A stretch of DNA of 64,000 bases from Nostoc sp. NIES-3756 (GCF_001548375.1 NZ_AP017295.1:5904001-5968000); one strand, 5' to 3'; numbered from the stretch's first letter, positions 9,094-18,065 are shown. Notes: generated from the sequence alone by a model not told the origin. Program-made: numbers and translations.

Positions 9094-10380
9094 ATGAATA
9101 TTGCAGTGGTGGGGTTAAGCCATAAAACAGCCCCAGTTGAAATTCGGGAAAAGCTGAGTATTCCAGAACCACAGACAGAAAGTGCGATCGCACAACTCAC
9201 CAGCTATCCCCATATTGATGAAGTCGCAGTTCTCAGCACTTGTAACCGTCTCGAAATTTACATCGTCGCTGAAGAAACAGATCATGGTATTCGGGAAGTA
9301 ACTCAGTTTCTTTCCGAACACAGTAAATTACCTGTGCATTCTTTACGCCAACACTTGTTTGTGTTGTTACATGAAGACGCAGTAATGCACGTAATGCGGG
9401 TAGCGGCTGGATTAGATAGCCTCGTACTTGGTGAGGGACAAATTCTGGCTCAGGTGAAAAATACTCACAAACTGGGGCAGCAATATAACGGTATAAAAAC
9501 AATTTTGAATCGATTATTTAAACAAGCAATTACAGCAGGTAAGCGAGTGCGTACCGAAACTAGCATTGGTACTGGTGCAGTTTCGATAAGTTCCGCAGCT
9601 GTTGAGTTGGCACAGATAAAAGCCCAAAATTTAGCAGCTTGCCGAGTAGCAATACTTGGTGCTGGTAAAATGTCTCGGTTGTTAGTCCAACACCTAGTTT
9701 CTAAGGGTGCTACACAAATTAGTATAGTAAATCGCTCACGCGATCGCGCCCAAGAATTGGCACAGCAGTTTGCCGAACATCCCATCCGCACACATTTGAT
9801 GTCCGAGATGATGACGGTAATTGCCGAAGCAGATATTGTCTTCACCAGCACATCTGCAACAGAGCCAATACTTGACCGCGCCAAATTAGAAATGGTTTTA
9901 GCGCCAAACCAGCCTCTAATGCTATTTGACATTTCCGTTCCCCGTAACGTCCATGTGGATGTGAACGAACTCGTACATGTCAAAGCCTTCAACGTGGATG
10001 ATTTAAAGGCTGTAGTAGCCCAAAACTACGAAAGCCGCAGAAAGATGGCTCAAGAAGCCGAACGCCTATTAGAAGAGGAAATCGAAGCTTTTGACGTTTG
10101 GTGGCGCAGTTTAGAAACCGTTTCGACAATTAGCAGCCTCCGCAGCAAAATCGAAACCATCCGCGAACAAGAACTAGAAAAAGCCTTGTCAAGACTTGGT
10201 TCAGAATTTGGCGACAAACACCAAGAAGTGATCGAAGCCTTAACAAGGGGTATCGTTAACAAAATTTTACACGATCCAATGGTACAGTTACGAGCCCAGC
10301 AGGATGTAGAGGCAAGAAGACGCTGTATGCAAACCCTGCAAATGCTATTCAACCTAGATGTAGGTGAACAGTTTAGTTAA
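9094..10380 (+). CDS. hemA: Glutamyl-tRNA reductase
   Basis: 428 residues, full length. The catalytic cysteine lies in STCNRLEIY (Cys50), followed by the [17 protein letters not shown] tRNA/active-site block, a Rossmann NADPH motif GAGKMSRL, and a C-terminal dimerisation helix. It reduces glutamyl-tRNA to glutamate-1-semialdehyde, the first committed step to heme, chlorophyll and bilins, in the cytoplasm. ATG start ([14 protein letters not shown]) is the family's conserved beginning. Confidence 0.97.
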   Translation: MNIAVVGLSHKTAPVEIREKLSIPEPQTESAIAQLTSYPHIDEVAVLSTCNRLEIYIVAEETDHGIREVTQFLSEHSKLPVHSLRQHLFVLLHEDAVMHVMRVAAGLDSLVLGEGQILAQVKNTHKLGQQYNGIKTILNRLFKQAITAGKRVRTETSIGTGAVSISSAAVELAQIKAQNLAACRVAILGAGKMSRLLVQHLVSKGATQISIVNRSRDRAQELAQQFAEHPIRTHLMSEMMTVIAEADIVFTSTSATEPILDRAKLEMVLAPNQPLMLFDISVPRNVHVDVNELVHVKAFNVDDLKAVVAQNYESRRKMAQEAERLLEEEIEAFDVWWRSLETVSTISSLRSKIETIREQELEKALSRLGSEFGDKHQEVIEALTRGIVNKILHDPMVQLRAQQDVEARRRCMQTLQMLFNLDVGEQFS

Positions 10381-10591
10381 TTAGCTGCTGAGAGCAGAAT
10401 CCTTATCTCTCTGTTAGCTTCGTAGCTTTGCAGTTTAAATTACTCTTTAAACCACAGAGACACAGAGACACAGAGAGATAAGAACCTTATTCACCTTACA
10501 AACCTCCAAAAAACCTCCGCGCCCCTCCGCGCTAACCTCAGCGTCCCTCTGCGTTTAAAAAACATTTATTAGACTAATTTTTCAGCATCGC

Positions 10592-10762
10592 CTTAGAGGT
10601 TGTTTGAAAAGTATTCGCTTATTATTTTAGGCACTTCTTGATCCCCCCTAGCCCCCCTTAAAAAGGGGGGAACCGGAATCAAAGTCCCCCTTTTTAAGGG
10701 GGATTTAGGGGGATCTGAAATGTTTTGCTACCGACGAGAAAACTTTTCAAACATCCTCTTAG
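10592..10762 (+). mobile_element. Putative MITE with terminal inverted repeats and CTTAG target duplication
   Basis: A 161-bp element (10597-10757) starts AGGTTGTTTGAAAAGTATTC and ends with the inverse of AGGATGTTTGAAAAGTTTTC (18 of 20 match). It is flanked by CTTAG at 10592-10596 and 10758-10762. The interior holds a second inverted repeat of C-runs and G-runs (about 10642-10713) able to form a long hairpin. There is no coding capacity. The remainder of the 384-base hemA-NACHT gap holds ACACAGAGACACAG-type repeats near 10450-10480 and no gene. Confidence 0.65.
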
Positions 10763-10764
10763 CC

Positions 10765-12921
10765 TCACCTAGTCCTCAATAACTGCACAAAAGTATTACT
10801 TACCGTATTATCCTTAGTATCCGCAGCATATTGAATCAACTTCTCCCTAAGCTCTTTAGCTGCATCTAACGGAAGTAGCGTTGCTAACAAGAAGTAAACA
10901 CCACGAAATCGCGGATCACCCATTCTATCTACTAATAGTGCTTCCGCTTCATCACTTTCGCCGAGAAAGTTCTGCACTAAGAAGAAGTCCATAATTTTAT
11001 CGTGGCGGAAATACCATTCTTTCTTGGCTTCGCCTTTTTCGTCTAGCCATTGACGGCTGACAACCATTTTGTATTTCTCATCTTCCAACGAAGTGACGAT
11101 TTGAAAAAATTCCTCGGCGGGTAGGGCTTGTTTGTCCTGCATCCGCATTTCGTAGACGGCGGCGGAGAATTTTTTTAGGGGAAATTCGTATTTCCATTCT
11201 TTCTGGTATTCTGCCGCCATGAGGTTATATTGCTGTTGTTGGAGGCGGAACAAGTCGGGCTGTTGACCTTGTGCTAACATTAACGCCACCACGGTTAAAT
11301 CCATTGGGTTGGAGAGAATGCGACGGGCTGCTGCTAATTCTTCCTTTGGTTGCTGGGTGGTGAGGGCTTGTTTTAAGTAATTGGTGCAGGCTTTTTCGTA
11401 ATCAGTACCTTGAACTTGGGCATCTTTGGGCAGGCGGGGCTGGCGAGACAGCAAAAACTCTTGAATTTGGTTTTGTTCTAGGGGTTGTAAGTAGTAGGTT
11501 TTGGCGGTTGAGGGGGGTGTCCACTCTAGGGGCTGGGTAGTCATGATAATGTTGCCCCGGAAATAACTTTCGACAAACTGGCAGATTTTCGCCCTGGTTT
11601 CGGCGGTGACTTCGTTGAGTCCATCGATGCAGATGTCTATTGCACCACTGTAAATCAGGTTTTTGAGGAAGTCGGCATCTTGGGCTTGCCCGTGTAGCTT
11701 GTCTTGGATGGCTTCTATTACGCCTTTATGACATTTTTGGGCGGGGAGATAAACAACAATGCGTTGGGAGTTTTGCAACAGATGGCGCAGAAACATCGAC
11801 TTGCCTAAGCCAGAATCACCTTCTAAGATAATTTGCCCTTTGATGCTGGGGAGGGCGGTGGTGACAGGGAGGATTTCACCTGTACCGGGAACTTTTACCA
11901 TCGACTGGGGGAAGTAGGCTTTGTCTTGAAAGTTATCTAAGCCGGCATCAGCTAGGAGGGAGGGTTTGAAGGGTTCAAATAATTTGCGGCGGAAGGGGGG
12001 AAACCAGGTGAGGAGAAAGCCGACGTAACCCACGCCTAAGATGCGGCGTACCCAAGGGTTCCAGAAGAAAATGGCTTGAATTTGGGGGAATTTGGGGTAG
12101 GCGAAGATCAGGGCAAGCCAGAAGGTAATGTGGATGATGATGGTATTTCTACCTTTGAAAAACCATTGCCAGCCCTCAAGGTTATTGATCTGTGACTGTA
12201 CTGCATAAGCTTTAGAGGGGTAGGAAGTTTTGAGGTTGTTGTAGTGGGACTGTAACAAAGTGATATCTTGCCATTTCCAAGGAACTTTTTTACTCTCGGC
12301 AACTATCGAAATCTTTTCTGCTAAATTTTCTCTTAATCTCTCTAGCCCCTTACTAGGTTCCCAAGCTTTGAGAAAAACTTCCAGTGTTTTCTTACCTTCA
12401 TCGTGGCTTAATGAGGGAGGAATTGTTTTAGGAAAACCCAGCCATGTAAGTAGAGTTTTCACTTCTTCAGTGCCGCCACTCAGGAAATAGGTTAAAAAGC
12501 GCCATTGTGCAAACTCTGACTGACCTGCGTAATAAATGCTATCCAAAATTACAACTATATTATTTAGGTTGAGTTGTTCTATTTTGCCCAATGCCTCTGC
12601 TGCACCGTAACGAATATTACTGTCAACGGATTGATCCTTGAGGATGTCGGCGATGTCTTTGACGTAGGGTTTGGCAGCATCGCCCAGATTTGCCAATGCC
12701 TCTGCTGCACGGTAACGAACATAACTGTCAACGGATTGATCTTTGAGGATGTCGGCGATGTCTTTGACGTAGGGTTTGGCAGCATCACCCAGATTTCCCA
12801 ATGCCACTGCTGCACCGGGAACGAACATTACTCTCAACGGATTGATCCTTGAGGATGTCGAGGATGTCTTTGACGTAGGGTTTGGCAGCATCGCCCAGAT
12901 TTCCCAATGCCACTGCTGCAC
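10765..12921 (-). CDS. NACHT NTPase half of a HEAT-NACHT protein (3' part of a disrupted gene)
   Basis: 718 open codons. The first about 35 are an out-of-register HEAT unit; in-frame HEAT sequence (LGNLGDAAKPYVKDIADIL) starts near residue 37 and runs to about 115. A helical linker follows, then hydrophobic segments about 260-280 and 295-312, then a NACHT-type P-loop domain: Walker A GDSGLGKS (368-375), Walker B IDICIDGLNE (428-437), and IIMTTQP (458-464) as a sensor strand. The C-terminus is helical (winged-helix/superhelical arm-like). Bacterial NACHT proteins are STAND NTPases, some antiphage. No ribosome site fits this start, so independent translation is doubtful. Confidence 0.7.
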   Translation of the reverse strand: MQQWHWEIWAMLPNPTSKTSSTSSRINPLRVMFVPGAAVALGNLGDAAKPYVKDIADILKDQSVDSYVRYRAAEALANLGDAAKPYVKDIADILKDQSVDSNIRYGAAEALGKIEQLNLNNIVVILDSIYYAGQSEFAQWRFLTYFLSGGTEEVKTLLTWLGFPKTIPPSLSHDEGKKTLEVFLKAWEPSKGLERLRENLAEKISIVAESKKVPWKWQDITLLQSHYNNLKTSYPSKAYAVQSQINNLEGWQWFFKGRNTIIIHITFWLALIFAYPKFPQIQAIFFWNPWVRRILGVGYVGFLLTWFPPFRRKLFEPFKPSLLADAGLDNFQDKAYFPQSMVKVPGTGEILPVTTALPSIKGQIILEGDSGLGKSMFLRHLLQNSQRIVVYLPAQKCHKGVIEAIQDKLHGQAQDADFLKNLIYSGAIDICIDGLNEVTAETRAKICQFVESYFRGNIIMTTQPLEWTPPSTAKTYYLQPLEQNQIQEFLLSRQPRLPKDAQVQGTDYEKACTNYLKQALTTQQPKEELAAARRILSNPMDLTVVALMLAQGQQPDLFRLQQQQYNLMAAEYQKEWKYEFPLKKFSAAVYEMRMQDKQALPAEEFFQIVTSLEDEKYKMVVSRQWLDEKGEAKKEWYFRHDKIMDFFLVQNFLGESDEAEALLVDRMGDPRFRGVYFLLATLLPLDAAKELREKLIQYAADTKDNTVSNTFVQLLRTR

Positions 12922-13560
12922 CGGGAACGAACATTACTCTCAACGGATTGATCCTTGAGGATGTCGGCGATTTCTTTGACGTAGGGTTTGGCAGCATCGC
13001 CCAGATTTCCCAATGCCACTGCTGCACCGGTAACGAACATTACTCTCAACGGATTTATCCTTGAGGATGTCGAGGATGTCTTTGACGTAGGGTTTGGCAG
13101 CATCGCCCAGATTTCCCAATGCCACTGCTGCAACGGGAAAGAACACTATTGTCAACGGATTTATCCTTGAGGAAGTCGAGAATGTCTTTGACGTAGGGTT
13201 TGGCAGCATCGCCCAGATTTCCCAATGCCACTGCTGCACCGTCAACGAACACTATTGTCAACGGATTTATCCTTGAGGATGTCGAGAATGTCTTTGACGT
13301 AGGGTTTGGCAGCATCGCCCAGATTTCCCAATGCCACTGCTGCACCGGGAACGAACACTATTGTCAACGGATTTATCCTTGAGGAAGTCGAGGATGTCTT
13401 TGACGTAGGGTTTGGCGGCATCGCCCAGATTTCCCAATGCCACTGCTGCACCGTAACGAACACTATTGTCAACGGATTTATCCTTGAGGATGTCGAGGAT
13501 GTCTTTGACGTAGGGTTTGGCAGCATCGCCCAGATTTCCCAATACCACTGCTGCACGGTA
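12600..13560 (-). repeat. Tandem HEAT-coding repeat array, about ten units of 105/106 bp
   Basis: Nearly identical units encode the 35-residue motif LGNLGDAAKPYVKDI followed by LDILKDKSVDNSVRY. The units differ mainly where the minus strand reads TTACGG (105-bp form) or variants with one more base such as TTCCCGG, TTACCGG and TTGACGG (106-bp form). High identity between units points to recent tandem amplification or gene conversion. Confidence 0.9.
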
Positions 13561-13875
13561 ACGAACACCTGATGCCACCTTTTCATCCTTGAGGATTTGG
13601 GCAGCTTTGTTAGCAAAATATTCCGGCTTTTGATTGACAAATTTTAACTTTTGCAGGTCATATTCAACTAATTTACTTAGTGCATATTCCTTAACTTGGT
13701 CATATCCATCATCAAGGGCGGCGACGATACTGTTAATCTGCCACGCTTGCGGCTGGGGTTTGGGCTTTTCTTTGGCACTCACCCAAGGTAGACAGAGGAG
13801 GAAGGAAAGGATGAAGGCTAAAGAATACAGGAGATAGCGAGAAGGCTTGCTATTATGGCGTAGAGTTGTGACCAT
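13267..13875 (-). CDS. Signal peptide and first HEAT repeats of the disrupted HEAT-NACHT protein
   Basis: 202 codons from a good ATG. Residues 1-34 form a signal peptide or anchor (RYLLYSLAFILSFLLCLPWVSA, ending at an AxA-like site near SAK). Then come a divergent HEAT unit (about 45-110) and two regular units (LGNLGDAAKPYVKDILDILK). From about residue 173 the sequence shifts out of HEAT register (RCSSGIGKSGRCC) and stops. It could still yield a short exported HEAT protein, but the family normally continues into the NACHT part found downstream in the same frame. Confidence 0.7.
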   Translation of the reverse strand: MVTTLRHNSKPSRYLLYSLAFILSFLLCLPWVSAKEKPKPQPQAWQINSIVAALDDGYDQVKEYALSKLVEYDLQKLKFVNQKPEYFANKAAQILKDEKVASGVRYRAAVVLGNLGDAAKPYVKDILDILKDKSVDNSVRYGAAVALGNLGDAAKPYVKDILDFLKDKSVDNSVRSRCSSGIGKSGRCCQTLRQRHSRHPQG

Positions 13876-13984
13876 GTTGGGGGCAAGGTGGCAAATTACA
13901 TGCGCTTATTAGTAATCATATCAACTGGCACAGAATTATTTAGGGGTGAGTGGGGACTGGGACTGGGGAATAAAAAACAGTTGT

Positions 13985-14278
13985 GCGAGTGTTAAAGTCT
14001 CGTGGGCGAGTGTTAAAGTCTCGTGGGCGAGTATCAAAGACTTGTAAGCAAGTATTCAACACTCTCGCGTGAGTATCAAAGACTCGTGAGCGAGTATCAA
14101 AGACTCGTGCGCCAGTATTCAACACTCTCGCGTGAGTATCAAAGACTCGTGAGCGAATATCAAAGACTCGTGAGTGAGTAATAAACACTCGTGAGCAAGT
14201 ATTAAACACTCTCGCGTGAGTATCAAAGACTTGTGAGCGAATATCAAAGAGTCGTGAGCGGGTATTAAACACTCTCGC
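13985..14278 (+). repeat. Minisatellite, 14 units of 21 bp with higher-order order
   Basis: Fourteen consecutive 21-bp units of the type GAGTATCAAAGACTCGTGA plus GC. Units 4, 7, 11 and 14 share a distinct variant containing CAACACTCTCGC or AAACACTCTCGC, giving a 63-bp super-period with one extra unit. The minus strand is open for 110 codons through the array (heptads such as SRVFDTR) and one plus frame reads EYQRLVS heptads but is interrupted. I see no credible gene here; the rest of 13876-14355 holds a GGGCAAGATGCCC hairpin at about 14311 and nothing else. Confidence 0.9.
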
Positions 14279-14355
14279 GTTGTTTTACATTTTATCTGCA
14301 TAAAAAGGGCGGGCAAGATGCCCACCCCACAAGAGTTACTGATAATATCTACTAC

Positions 14356-14832
14356 CTATGAACCAGAAGCCGCTTTTGCAGGTTTATTTTTAATAGCCTT
14401 AAACCGTTCGCCTAACTGTACCGCCAGAGTTTTCAACCCCGGAGTTTTCTTAGCCGCAGTCTTGACGTAATCATACACAGTTAAACTGCTACCCATTGCT
14501 TCGCTACCAACTGCCAATAAAGTATCATCTACCTGTTCTGTCAGTTGTCGCAGTCCAATTAACACTTCAGTCAGTGTTGTGGCTAGTTGATAATCGCGCA
14601 CAAATTCTTCTACATCAAAACTGGCTGGTAAAATGTCTCGGTTCGACTGGGCAGCAGTCAGGCTATTGTTGACAAAGGCTAGGCTTTTATCGCCCATCTT
14701 AAATAATTTGCGTCGTTCCTCCACGCTCAAAGTAACGAGAAACGGTAACTTGGCTTGAATAGTCGCCATTGCTGCTTTAATTTCTTTGACATCTTCAGCA
14801 GAAAGGGAAGCGGTAATGTTTTGATAGGTCAT
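14356..14832 (-). CDS. Conserved hypothetical protein, helical
   Basis: 158 residues, predicted almost wholly alpha-helical, soluble, with no signal peptide. The N-terminal third (EDVKEIKAAMATIQAKLPFL, then VEERRKLFKMGDKS) and the middle (TTLTEVLIGLRQLTEQVDDT) look like packed helices; the tail is Lys/Ala-rich (NKPAKAASGS). The segment LVTLSVEERRKL resembles small uncharacterised proteins shared by cyanobacteria and Bacteroidetes; function unknown. Transcribed alone, start MTYQNITA. Confidence 0.75.
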   Translation of the reverse strand: MTYQNITASLSAEDVKEIKAAMATIQAKLPFLVTLSVEERRKLFKMGDKSLAFVNNSLTAAQSNRDILPASFDVEEFVRDYQLATTLTEVLIGLRQLTEQVDDTLLAVGSEAMGSSLTVYDYVKTAAKKTPGLKTLAVQLGERFKAIKNKPAKAASGS

Positions 14833-14943
14833 AAGATATTTACCCGGATGAATCTGATATTATGATTCCCCTTGGTAAATGCGATCGCACTATCAGACTT
14901 TCTGCATAAATAAGTAAGTATACACAATTATTTAGAAGACGCA

Positions 14944-15001
14944 TTTCGACTACGCTCAATGCTCAGTAAGCTTATTCCGAGAGGGTTGAGCGCAGTCGAA
15001 A
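14944..15001 (+). repeat. Inverted repeat with 16-bp arms
   Basis: Arms TTTCGACTACGCTCAA and TTGAGCGCAGTCGAAA (one mismatch when inverted) enclose 26 bases. This is a dispersed-repeat type common in Nostoc intergenic regions. It lies about 120 bases downstream of the pntB stop and is not obviously a terminator. Confidence 0.65.
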
Positions 15002-15125
15002 CCCGGCGATCTCTAGTTAGGTTTAATTTAGTCGTTAGCGCCTCTGCGTGAGACAAATAAAAAAACTTGCCCCAGAAGCAACAAACCCCCAAGGCAAGCA
15101 AACCAATTAAATTATTCTTATTACC

Positions 15126-16529
15126 CTAAAGCTGCTTCACTTCAGAAACCAACTTCGCCACCATATCCTTAGCACTACCAAAAAGCATCGTGGTTTTATC
15201 CTTGTAGAACAACTCATTATCTACACCAGCAAAACCCGCACTCATTCCCCGCTTAATCACAATAGTGTGCTTCGCCCTATCTACTTCCAAAATCGGCATC
15301 CCGTAAATTGGACTATTACTATCACTACGTGCCGCCGGGTTAACTACATCATTAGCCCCAATGACTAAAGCTACATCCGCTTGCTCAAATTGCGGATTAA
15401 TATCTTCCATGTCATACAACTGGGTGTATGGTACATTCGCCTCAGCCAATAACACGTTCATGTGTCCCGGCATTCTCCCAGCAACCGGGTGAATGGCATA
15501 CTTAACATCAACACCCATGCGTTCTAATTGATCTGCCAATTCGCGCACACTATGCTGTGCTTGGGCTACAGCCATCCCGTAACCAGGAACAATTACCACA
15601 GAACGAGCATAACCCAACATCATCGCCCCTTCTTCGGGATCAATGCTGTGGACTGTTTGATCTATTGCACCAGCAGCGCCACCACCAGCTGCACTCCCGC
15701 CTGAACCAAAGGCGCTAAACAATACACTGAGGAGGGAACGGTTCATGGCTTTACACATGATTTCCGTCAAGATGATACCGGAAGCCCCCACTAATGCACC
15801 GGCGATGATTAACATATTGTTCATCACCACAAAACCAGCCGCCGCCGCCGCTACACCTGATAAGGAGTTTAACAGCGAAATTACCACAGGCATATCTCCC
15901 CCACCGATGGGGATGACAAACATCACACCCAAAACTAAGGATACGGCAACGACTGCAAGGAAAACAGGTAAGCTATGAGGATTGATAATTAAGTAAGCAC
16001 TTCCCGCTACATAAGCTCCCAGAAGCAAGAGGTTAAATGGTTGTTGCAAAGGAAAAGTAATTGGCGAACCGCTAATTAATCCTTGCAATTTGGCGAAGGC
16101 GAGAAAACTACCTGTGAAGGTGACACCACCAATTAACACATCCAACAACATGGAAATGTTGACATCTAGAGGTACAGACGCACCAGCATCTAATAATCGC
16201 CAGAACTCAGCCACAGCAACTAACGCCGAAGCCGCACCACCCAAACCGTTAAGTAAACCCACCATTTGGGGCATTTCTGTCATCTGCACTTTGTAAGCTG
16301 CGATCGCACCCAGTGCCGAACCAATCGCCAAGCCTAACAAAATCATTTCATAATTGAGGACGTGCTGATCCAACATCGTTGCCACAATTGCCAGCAACAT
16401 TCCCACAGCCGCAACCACATTCCCATTACGCGCCGTAGCGGGAGAACCTAATTTTTTTAAACCCAAAATAAATAAGGATGCAGCGACTAAGTACGTCAGC
16501 TGTATTCCAGTTGATAAAAAGTCGCTCAT
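15126..16529 (-). CDS. pntB: NAD(P) transhydrogenase subunit beta
   Basis: 467 residues. The N-terminal two-thirds carry many membrane spans (LTYLVAASLFILGLKKLG onward, about nine), and the C-terminal domain III binds NADP(H), with VIVPGYGMAVAQAQH and ALVIGANDVVNPAA. It couples proton entry to hydride transfer from NADH to NADP+. Its ATG overlaps the stop of the preceding pntAB by four bases (ATGA), so the pair is translationally coupled; last gene of the pnt operon. Confidence 0.96.
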   Translation of the reverse strand: MSDFLSTGIQLTYLVAASLFILGLKKLGSPATARNGNVVAAVGMLLAIVATMLDQHVLNYEMILLGLAIGSALGAIAAYKVQMTEMPQMVGLLNGLGGAASALVAVAEFWRLLDAGASVPLDVNISMLLDVLIGGVTFTGSFLAFAKLQGLISGSPITFPLQQPFNLLLLGAYVAGSAYLIINPHSLPVFLAVVAVSLVLGVMFVIPIGGGDMPVVISLLNSLSGVAAAAAGFVVMNNMLIIAGALVGASGIILTEIMCKAMNRSLLSVLFSAFGSGGSAAGGGAAGAIDQTVHSIDPEEGAMMLGYARSVVIVPGYGMAVAQAQHSVRELADQLERMGVDVKYAIHPVAGRMPGHMNVLLAEANVPYTQLYDMEDINPQFEQADVALVIGANDVVNPAARSDSNSPIYGMPILEVDRAKHTIVIKRGMSAGFAGVDNELFYKDKTTMLFGSAKDMVAKLVSEVKQL

Positions 16530-16819
16530 GCTTTAACCTCTTTTTTCTTAAACATTTGCAGCATCCTGTCAGTGACGAGGAAGCCGCCAACAACGTTAAC
16601 TGTTGCTAGTACAACGGCAATTAAACCGAGAATTACCGATAAATTAGTGTTTCTTTCACCGGCTGCTAATATCGCCCCAATCACAGCAATGCCAGAAATT
16701 GCATTTGAACCTGACATGAGTGGTGTATGGAGAGTAGGCGGTATTTTGTTAATAACTTCAAAGCCGATGAAGGAAGCTAAAACAAACACAAACAAAGCTG
16801 CAAGTAATGCCTCTGTCAT
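16526..16819 (-). CDS. pntAB: NAD(P) transhydrogenase subunit alpha part 2 (membrane part)
   Basis: 97 residues from the ATG giving MTEALLAALFVFVLASFIGF, which matches the family's usual start; an in-frame upstream extension is repeat-derived and should be ignored. Three membrane spans with IPPTLHTPLMSGSNAISGI, the conserved loop of the alpha-2 subunit. It supplies the membrane anchor for the alpha NAD-binding domain in the split-alpha transhydrogenases of cyanobacteria. Ribosome site AAAAGGAGTTTTTC is 5 to 8 bases upstream. Confidence 0.95.
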   Translation of the reverse strand: MTEALLAALFVFVLASFIGFEVINKIPPTLHTPLMSGSNAISGIAVIGAILAAGERNTNLSVILGLIAVVLATVNVVGGFLVTDRMLQMFKKKEVKA

Positions 16820-16833
16820 GAAAAACTCCTTTT

Positions 16834-16868
16834 GGTAATTGGTAATTAGTAATTGGTAATTGGTAATT
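16834..16868 (+). repeat. 7-bp tandem repeat between pntAA and pntAB
   Basis: Five GGTAATT heptamers (one reading AGTAATT) lie in the 88-base gap. Read on the minus strand they add an in-frame nonsense extension to pntAB; a further set of TTACCCA units follows toward 16910. Confidence 0.75.
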
Positions 16869-16907
16869 GGGTATTTATCTTTTCTATTACCCATTACCCA
16901 TTACCCA

Positions 16908-18065
16908 TTACCGAACCCCCACAGTTTCCAACGCATCCTTCACCCGTTGATTACGAATTTCTCCAGCGTGGGTGACGCAAGCGGCATCGATGATGTCGTC
17001 TGTAAAATCTACTTGTAGCGCTTTGTCTTTAACTAGCAATTGCAGCAAGGAACTGAGATTCTTGGAATACAATTGGCTGGCGTGTACTGGCATTGATGAA
17101 GGGAGATTAATCGGGCCGATAATCGTCACGCCATTCCAGACAATATCTTTACCGGGATCGGTGCAAGCACAGTTACCGCCTTGTTCTGCGGCTAAGTCTA
17201 CAATTACGGAACCGGGTTTCATCTGTGCAACCATTTCTGCTGTGACTAGCAATGGTGCTTTTCTCCCTGGTACTTGGGCAGTTGTAATGACTACATCAGA
17301 ATTTTTAACGTGTTCTGCAACAACTTCTTGGGTGCGTTGCTTGCTGGCTTCGGAAATTTCCTTGGCATAGCCACCTTGGGCTGTGGTTTCTTCTTCGAGT
17401 TTGACTTCAACAAACTTCGCCCCTAAACTTTGGACTTCTTCTTTCACAGCCGGACGAATATCAAAGGCTTCTACTACTGCGCCTAAACGTCTGGCGGTGG
17501 CGATCGCTTGCAATCCAGCCACACCAGCCCCCATAATAAATACTTTAGCTGGGGCGATCGTCCCGGCAGCAGTTGTTAGCATTGGGAAATATTTTGGTAA
17601 TGCGGCGGCGGCAATTAATACTGCTTTGTAACCTGCCAGCGATGCTTGAGAAGATAACGCATCCATAGATTGCGCCCTCGTAGTTCTGGGGATCAGTTCC
17701 ATACTCAAGGCTGTGACTTGACGATGCGCCAAATGCTGCGCCACTCCAGGATTTCCTAGAGGATTAAGGAAGCTAATTAATACAGCACCTTCCCGCAATA
17801 AATCGATTTCTGAACGTCCATCTTCCCGTTCTTGCGGTGGACTAACTTTCAACAAAACGTCTGTTTCGCCCCATAATTTACCGGGATCACTAATAATTGT
17901 TGCTCCTGCTGCTGCATAGGCCGCATCATCAAAAAATGAGCGTTCTCCCGCACCTGTTTCTACCCAAACTTCCAAACCTTGCTTTACCAATCGAGCCACA
18001 GTGTCAGGATTTAAGGCTACACGCCGTTCACCAACTTCTATTTCTTTAGCAACTGCTATTCTCAT
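16908..18065 (-). CDS. pntAA: NAD(P) transhydrogenase subunit alpha part 1 (NAD-binding)
   Basis: 385 residues similar to alanine dehydrogenase/PntA domain I: start MRIAVAKEIEVGERRVALNP, Rossmann motif IMGAGVAGLQAIATARRLGA, then ITTAQVPGRKAPLLV and VIVDLAAEQGGNC. It binds NADH in the cytoplasm and hands hydride to domain III of PntB. First gene of the three-gene operon pntAA-pntAB-pntB. It has the N-terminal domain only, as usual in cyanobacteria. Confidence 0.96.
   Translation of the reverse strand: MRIAVAKEIEVGERRVALNPDTVARLVKQGLEVWVETGAGERSFFDDAAYAAAGATIISDPGKLWGETDVLLKVSPPQEREDGRSEIDLLREGAVLISFLNPLGNPGVAQHLAHRQVTALSMELIPRTTRAQSMDALSSQASLAGYKAVLIAAAALPKYFPMLTTAAGTIAPAKVFIMGAGVAGLQAIATARRLGAVVEAFDIRPAVKEEVQSLGAKFVEVKLEEETTAQGGYAKEISEASKQRTQEVVAEHVKNSDVVITTAQVPGRKAPLLVTAEMVAQMKPGSVIVDLAAEQGGNCACTDPGKDIVWNGVTIIGPINLPSSMPVHASQLYSKNLSSLLQLLVKDKALQVDFTDDIIDAACVTHAGEIRNQRVKDALETVGVR

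Larger units (their letters stand above)
10765..13875 (-). pseudogene. HEAT-repeat NACHT membrane protein, broken by six one-base insertions
   Basis: The signal-peptide half and the NACHT half lie in the same reading frame, but between them six consecutive HEAT units are 106 bp rather than 105 bp. Unit anchors (CAACGGA) fall at 12624, 12729, 12835, 12941, 13047, 13153, 13259, 13365 and 13470. The shifts total 6 bases, so frame is restored for the NACHT part, but one of the two shifted frames meets a stop in each cycle (first at 13267). Unless multiple frameshifting or a sequencing error is involved, full-length protein cannot be made. The intact ancestor would have had about 1,035 residues. 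Confidence 0.7.

Noticed and set aside
12600..13560. CRISPR array
   Set aside because: Units are contiguous with no variable spacers and encode HEAT motifs.
12574..13572. Plus-strand repeated frames (FPNATAAPGTNI type) across the HEAT array
   Set aside because: They are the complement of the HEAT units and arise only from the repeat.
13940..14325. Heptad proteins from the minus strand of the 21-bp array
   Set aside because: Starts lie within repeats, there is no ribosome site, and all composition comes from the repeat.
16820..16894. N-terminal extension of pntAB
   Set aside because: Encoded by GGTAATT repeats; family proteins start at MTEALLAAL.
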